18,398 nucleotides of DNA from JBLIKP01 sp047635375 (GTDB lineage: Bacteria > Bacteroidota > Bacteroidia > Sphingobacteriales > Sphingobacteriaceae). Below, piece by piece: positions 15,152-18,398 of this stretch. The translations under genes and the position numbers were made by a program. The notes below the pieces were generated by a model that was not told the DNA's origin, ran no database searches, and saw only the letters and a list, made by a program, of their open reading frames with translations. The stretch spans positions 1 to 18,398 of the forward strand of contig JBLIKP010000050.1 of the NCBI GenBank assembly GCA_047635375.1, written 5' to 3'. Each line of letters starts with the position of its first letter. The first letter of the stretch is position 1.

Positions 15152-15158
15152 GATTTTC
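15141..15158. repeat. Hairpin spanning the cca stop codon
   Basis: GAAAATC (15141-15147) and GATTTTC (15152-15158) are perfect 7-base arms with the loop ATAA, which includes the TAA stop (15149-15151). AT-rich DNA follows without a strong T run, so it is at best a weak terminator or an mRNA 3'-end stabiliser. Confidence 0.45.
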
Positions 15159-15214
15159 ATTATTATTAATCAAGATTACTATTTTTATTAAAACCACTAA
15201 CCAGTCTTTAACTA

Positions 15215-15775
15215 ATGGCTATTTACAAATTCAGAGTTTCACTTGAGCAGGACAACGAAGTTTATCGCGATATTGAAGTAAAATCCAATCAGTCTTTCGC
15301 GTCATTCCTAGAAGGGATTCTTAAAAGCATGGGATTTACAACAGGTGCTGAATTCAGCTTTTTCCAGTCAGATTCTCAATGGCATAAGGAAGACTGGATT
15401 ACTGGAAACGAAAATCTAAAAGGCCCAGTAAAAGTTTCTCAATTTATTTTCGATCCACACCAAAGGTTTATTTTAGAATACGATCTTTCAAATCCTTGGG
15501 AGTTTTACATCGAACTAATTAAACTTACCCCAAAAGAAACACTAGGGGTTGTTTATCCAGTAGTAGTAAAAAAAGAAGGAATTGCCCCAGCTCAATTCAA
15601 ACCAAAACCAATCATTAGTGACATGGATGAGGAAGAGGACGATAATATGGACGACCTGAATGATTCTGACGATGGAGACGATGATGGAAATGATTTCCAA
15701 ATCGATATGGAGGAAGATTTGGATGATTTAACCATGGGCGACGAAGATTCGGCCGACGACTATAAAATTAACTAA
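15215..15775 (+). CDS. pRiA4b ORF-3-like protein with acidic C-terminal tail
   Basis: This 186-residue protein resembles the pRiA4b ORF-3 family (PF07929, also called IS1096 element passenger TnpR-like). MAIYKFRVSLEQDNEVYRDI opens a ubiquitin-like beta-grasp-type domain (prediction). Conserved family blocks follow: FFQSDSQWHKED (49-60), FIFDPHQRFILEYDLSNPW (77-95) and FYIELIKLTPKE (97-108). Residues 136-182 form an extreme acidic tail, with 27 Asp/Glu in 47 positions and no Lys or Arg. No catalytic motif is known for the family. Despite the inherited name there is no transposase or terminal repeat here, and the gene sits 5 bases before miaA. A role as a nucleic-acid mimic or binding partner is possible but only inference. 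Confidence 0.8.
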   Translation: MAIYKFRVSLEQDNEVYRDIEVKSNQSFASFLEGILKSMGFTTGAEFSFFQSDSQWHKEDWITGNENLKGPVKVSQFIFDPHQRFILEYDLSNPWEFYIELIKLTPKETLGVVYPVVVKKEGIAPAQFKPKPIISDMDEEEDDNMDDLNDSDDGDDDGNDFQIDMEEDLDDLTMGDEDSADDYKIN

Positions 15776-15780
15776 GGCAA

Positions 15781-16716
15781 ATGCCTGCCTCAGATTACCC
15801 CAAAATAATATTTATTTTAGGCCCTACGGCTGTTGGTAAGACAGCTATGGGAATTAAATTAGCGAAACATTTTGGGACAGAAATCATTTCCGCCGATTCC
15901 AGGCAATTCTTTAGAGAAATGTCGATTGGTACCGCCAAGCCAAGCCTCGAGGAACTTAATTCAGCAAAACATCATTTCATAAATAACCTAAGTATAACAG
16001 ATGAATATTCTGTTGGTGCCTTTGAAAAAGAAACGTTCCAATTAATAGAATCCTATAGAGGTAAGAAAGAAGTGTTAGTTGTTGTTGGCGGATCAGGTTT
16101 GTATGTTGATGCGATTGCCCACGGATTTGACGATTTACCAACGGGTGACCCAGAAATCCGCGAAAACCTTAATAAAACACTAATTGATTCAGGAATAGAA
16201 CCCCTTGTTGCCCAATTAAAACTACTAGATCCTGAATATTACGCCAAAGTTGATGTTAAAAATCCGCAGCGTGTTATTAGAGCAATTGATGTTTGCCTAA
16301 CAACAGGAAAAAAATTCAGTTCCTTCCTTAATAAAACGACTAAAAAAAGACCGTTTGATTATATAAAGATTGGTCTAAACTTACCTCGCCCAACGCTATA
16401 CTTTAGAGTTAACCAGCGTGTCGATAACATGATCCAAAATGGTTTGATTGACGAAGTCGCATCACTTAAAGACCGTCAACATTTAAACTCCCTAAATACT
16501 GTAGGCTATTCCGAAATCTTTAAACATTTAAATGGAGACCTAACATTAGATGAGGCAATAGAATTAATAAAAAGAAACACTCGAAGATTCGCAAAAAGGC
16601 AAATCACTTGGTTTAATAAAAGAGGAGATGTAAATTGGTATTCACCTCAAGACGGGGACGAAATCATTAAATTCCTTGAAAATTGGACGAAAACGAACCA
16701 AAATACCAATCAATAA
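15781..16716 (+). CDS. miaA: tRNA dimethylallyltransferase
   Basis: The 311-residue enzyme transfers dimethylallyl from DMAPP to N6 of A37 in tRNAs reading UNN codons (i6A37). The P-loop GPTAVGKT (14-21) and ADSRQFFREMSIGTAKPS (38-55) are diagnostic, followed by HHFINNL, VVVGGSGLYVDAIAHG, NPQRVIRAIDVC and the C-terminal FAKRQITWFNKR. Length is normal and all signature motifs are present. The ATG at 15781 is five bases after the previous stop, and the Walker strand IIFILGPTA begins near residue 9. The methyltransferase gene starts within its last 34 bases. Confidence 0.96.
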   Translation: MPASDYPKIIFILGPTAVGKTAMGIKLAKHFGTEIISADSRQFFREMSIGTAKPSLEELNSAKHHFINNLSITDEYSVGAFEKETFQLIESYRGKKEVLVVVGGSGLYVDAIAHGFDDLPTGDPEIRENLNKTLIDSGIEPLVAQLKLLDPEYYAKVDVKNPQRVIRAIDVCLTTGKKFSSFLNKTTKKRPFDYIKIGLNLPRPTLYFRVNQRVDNMIQNGLIDEVASLKDRQHLNSLNTVGYSEIFKHLNGDLTLDEAIELIKRNTRRFAKRQITWFNKRGDVNWYSPQDGDEIIKFLENWTKTNQNTNQ

Positions 16717-17180
16717 TCCATACACCGGTAGGAACGTTTGTCGCCAAATTTGACGAAAAATATTTAATTTCATTTAAAATTGAGGAATCAGAAAAGGATT
16801 TACCCCACAAAGAAAGTGGTCTTACCGTCCTTCTAAAAAATGAATTAGCCAAGTATTTCAAGGGTGAGCTCAAGGTTTTTAAAATTCCAATTAACCCACA
16901 AGGAACAGAATTCCAAAAATCAGTTTGGCAACAATTACAAAATGTTCCTTTCGGCAAGACTGCCACTTACAAAACTATTGCTGACAATTTAAGTAACCCA
17001 TCGGCCAGGGCCGTGGGAAATGCCAATGGGGAAAATCCAATTTGGGTGATTATCCCTTGTCATAGAATTATTGGAAGCGATGGTACGTTAACCGGTTATG
17101 CTGGAGGGTTAAGTGTAAAGGAATCACTATTAAAACTTGAGGGTGCTCAACTTGCCTGTTTTCAACCTACCCTTTTTTAA
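16683..17180 (+). CDS. ogt: Methylated-DNA--[protein]-cysteine S-methyltransferase (MGMT/Ogt)
   Basis: The 165-residue suicide repair protein removes alkyl groups from O6 of guanine onto its active cysteine. The active site IPCHRIIGSDGTLTGYAGG has Cys126 in PCHR. The preceding helix-turn-helix part has GTEFQKSVWQQLQNVPFGKT, TYKTIADN and the arginine-finger region SARAVGNANGENPIWVI. The N-terminal ribonuclease-H-like domain is short but complete. The start is TTG at 16683: a TGA stop lies in frame at 16677-16679 and no ATG or GTG follows before the conserved domain. The 34-base overlap with miaA and the TAATG junction with the next gene (17178-17182) point to coupled translation. Both ogt and the downstream UDG-like gene deal with damaged bases. 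Confidence 0.94.
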   Translation: MDENEPKYQSIIHTPVGTFVAKFDEKYLISFKIEESEKDLPHKESGLTVLLKNELAKYFKGELKVFKIPINPQGTEFQKSVWQQLQNVPFGKTATYKTIADNLSNPSARAVGNANGENPIWVIIPCHRIIGSDGTLTGYAGGLSVKESLLKLEGAQLACFQPTLF

Positions 17181-17746
17181 TGGAGAGATTAATCAAAGAC
17201 ATCCGCAATTGCACAAATTGTGCATCACAAATCGACCATACACCCCGACCAATAATTCAAATAAGTTCACAATCTCAACTTTTAATCATTGGGCAAGCTC
17301 CGGGAAGGAAAGTTCATGAAAGTGGAATCCCGTGGGATGATGCTAGCGGGAAAAGGCTACGTTCTTGGCTTGGGGTTGCGGACGATGAATTCTATAACCC
17401 AAAAAACATTGGACTTATCCCCATGAGTTTTTGCTATCCTGGAATGGGGAAATCAGGCGATTTACCACCACTTAAAGACTGCGCCCCACTTTGGTTTGAC
17501 CAGTTATTTAAACATTTGACGGAGGTAAAACTCACCTTGCTAATTGGAATGTATTCACAGGAACATTTTTTGGGAAAGGACAAGCTTACGTTAACAGAAA
17601 GGGTGATGAATTTTGAGAGTTATTTACCAAAATATTTACCGCTTCCACACCCCTCACCAAGAAACATAAGATGGTTCAAAAACAATCCCTGGTTTGAAGA
17701 AAAGGTAATCCCAAAAATCCAAAAGGTGGTAAAAGGGTTAAAATAA
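17180..17746 (+). CDS. Uracil-DNA glycosylase superfamily protein, probably 4Fe-4S
   Basis: The 188-residue protein has the UDG-superfamily frame. Motif 1 is LLIIGQAPGRKVHESGIPWD (34-53), then SGKRLRSWLG, and the second motif is PLPHPSPRN (154-162) with His157. Cysteines 11, 14, 85 and 101 give the spacing C-x2-C-x70-C-x15-C, very close to the iron-sulfur cluster ligands of family 4 and 5 UDGs, so a 4Fe-4S cluster is likely. The GQAPG motif differs from GEAPG of family 4 and GQDPY of family 1, leaving no acidic residue at the usual place, so uracil excision is not assured. The ATG overlaps the ogt stop in TAATG. It ends just before a terminator shared with recA. Confidence 0.82.
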   Translation: MERLIKDIRNCTNCASQIDHTPRPIIQISSQSQLLIIGQAPGRKVHESGIPWDDASGKRLRSWLGVADDEFYNPKNIGLIPMSFCYPGMGKSGDLPPLKDCAPLWFDQLFKHLTEVKLTLLIGMYSQEHFLGKDKLTLTERVMNFESYLPKYLPLPHPSPRNIRWFKNNPWFEEKVIPKIQKVVKGLK

Positions 17747-17771
17747 AAAAGGCTCCAAATTGGAGCCTTTT
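17745..17771. terminator. Bidirectional terminator between the UDG-like gene and recA
   Basis: GGCTCCA (17751-17757) and TGGAGCC (17761-17767) pair around AAT, with A6 on the left and TTTT on the right. It serves the plus-strand run and recA on the minus strand. Confidence 0.9.
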
Positions 17772-17792
17772 AAATATTATCAAAATTTGAAT

Positions 17793-18398
17793 TTACTCTG
17801 CCGCAGCACCAGCAATTGCAGCTTTAATTTTTATTTCAATTTCCTCAGATAATTCAGGATTGTCAATCAACAAAGCCTTAACAGCATCACGTCCCTGCCC
17901 TAGTTTTGTATCACCATAACTGAACCAACTTCCAGACTTTTTAATGATTTCATAATCCACACCAGCATCAACAATTTCACCTGATTTTGAAATTCCTTCA
18001 CCATACATAATGTCGAATTCAGCGATTCTAAATGGCGGAGCCAATTTGTTTTTCACCACTTTCACTTTCACTCTGTTTCCTTTCACATCCACAGCGTCTT
18101 TTATTTGACCTGTACGACGAATATCTAAACGAACTGAAGAGTAGAATTTAAGTGCATTACCTCCAGTAGTTGTTTCAGGATTACCGAACATTACCCCAAT
18201 TTTCTCACGAAGTTGGTTAATGAAAATACAGCAACATCCCGTTTTGCTAATAGTACCGGTTAATTTTCTCATTGCTTGAGACATTAATCGAGCATGTAAA
18301 CCCATTTTACTGTCTCCCATTTCTCCTTCGATTTCTCCACGAGGAACCAAAGCAGCTACAGAGTCAATTACAATAATATCAATAGCTCCTGAACGAAT
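17793..18398 (-). CDS. recA: Recombinase RecA, C-terminal two-thirds, truncated by window edge
   Basis: The minus strand is open from the window edge: 201 residues plus stop. The reading begins IRSGAIDIIVIDSVAALVPR, the Walker B region, so the start and the P-loop lie beyond 18398; an internal TTG at 18350 is not the start. DNA-binding loop L1 follows (PRGEIEGEMGDSKMGLHARL), then INQLREKIGVMFGNPETTTGGNALKFY, which contains loop L2. After it comes the C-terminal domain ending in AAIAGAAAE. RecA forms filaments on single-stranded DNA for homologous recombination and triggers LexA cleavage where present. The CCC run before the INQLR motif is usual for Bacteroidota RecA as I recall it. The terminator at 17745-17771 ends the transcript. 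Confidence 0.97.
   Translation of the reverse strand: MRSGAIDIIVIDSVAALVPRGEIEGEMGDSKMGLHARLMSQAMRKLTGTISKTGCCCIFINQLREKIGVMFGNPETTTGGNALKFYSSVRLDIRRTGQIKDAVDVKGNRVKVKVVKNKLAPPFRIAEFDIMYGEGISKSGEIVDAGVDYEIIKKSGSWFSYGDTKLGQGRDAVKALLIDNPELSEEIEIKIKAAIAGAAAE

Noticed and set aside
15215..15775. Mobile element suggested by the family's IS1096 passenger name
   Set aside because: No transposase, terminal inverted repeats or target duplication are visible, and the gene sits in a housekeeping run.
16667..16966. Minus-strand frame of 99 codons across the miaA/ogt junction
   Set aside because: Shadow of two well-supported plus-strand genes, with no recognisable domain.
17793..18350. recA as a complete 185-residue gene starting at 18350
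   Set aside because: The codon there is an internal TTG; the frame stays open through the Walker B region to the window edge.
1..18398. CRISPR array, tRNA, rRNA, riboswitch or phage signature
   Set aside because: I read the intergenic regions on both strands; they are short and show no regular repeats, cloverleaf or conserved riboswitch core.

Overview
The window reads as an ordinary chromosomal segment of a Bacteroidota bacterium, most likely in or near the Flavobacteriales (inference). The signs are: AT-rich sequence; a type IX secretion plug-protein fragment at the left edge; TAnnTTTG-type -7 promoter elements; almost no Shine-Dalgarno sequences; a NhaD-type antiporter; RecA and GyrB of Bacteroidota type; and several conserved but uncharacterised Bacteroidota families. 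I see no rRNA, tRNA, CRISPR array, insertion sequence, phage gene or toxin/defence module.

Left part (1-6145). A truncated T9SS plug gene (-) is divergent from a YfcE-type phosphoesterase (+). The phosphoesterase converges on, and overlaps by 4 bp, an orphan LuxE/ANL-like acyl-adenylating enzyme (-). Divergent from that is a compact three-gene unit (+): a small lipoprotein, an alpha/beta hydrolase and a DAO-family FAD oxidoreductase, with a 1-nt gap and then a GTGA overlap. It meets an MscS-family channel (-) end to end with no spacer.

Centre (6146-9877). A 326-nt AT-rich divergent intergenic region carries a gyrB promoter element and three sequences resembling DnaA boxes. gyrB (+) then shares a bidirectional terminator with nhaD (-).

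Right part (10018-18398). An OprO/P-like porin is closely followed by dapD and a terminator. A long co-directional run follows: a GT4 glycosyltransferase, tsaC (t6A37), cca (3' CCA), a pRiA4b ORF-3-like protein with a very acidic tail, miaA (i6A37), an O6-alkylguanine-DNA methyltransferase and a 4Fe-4S uracil-DNA-glycosylase-superfamily protein. Most junctions overlap or are only a few bases long. Three tRNA-maturation enzymes and two DNA-repair enzymes are therefore strung together. A second bidirectional terminator separates this run from the 3' part of recA (-), which leaves the window.

I found no clear new system. The points most worth following up are the 4Fe-4S UDG-like protein with its non-standard motif, the acidic-tailed protein inside the tRNA-maturation run, the DnaA-box-like cluster before gyrB and the orphan LuxE-like enzyme.
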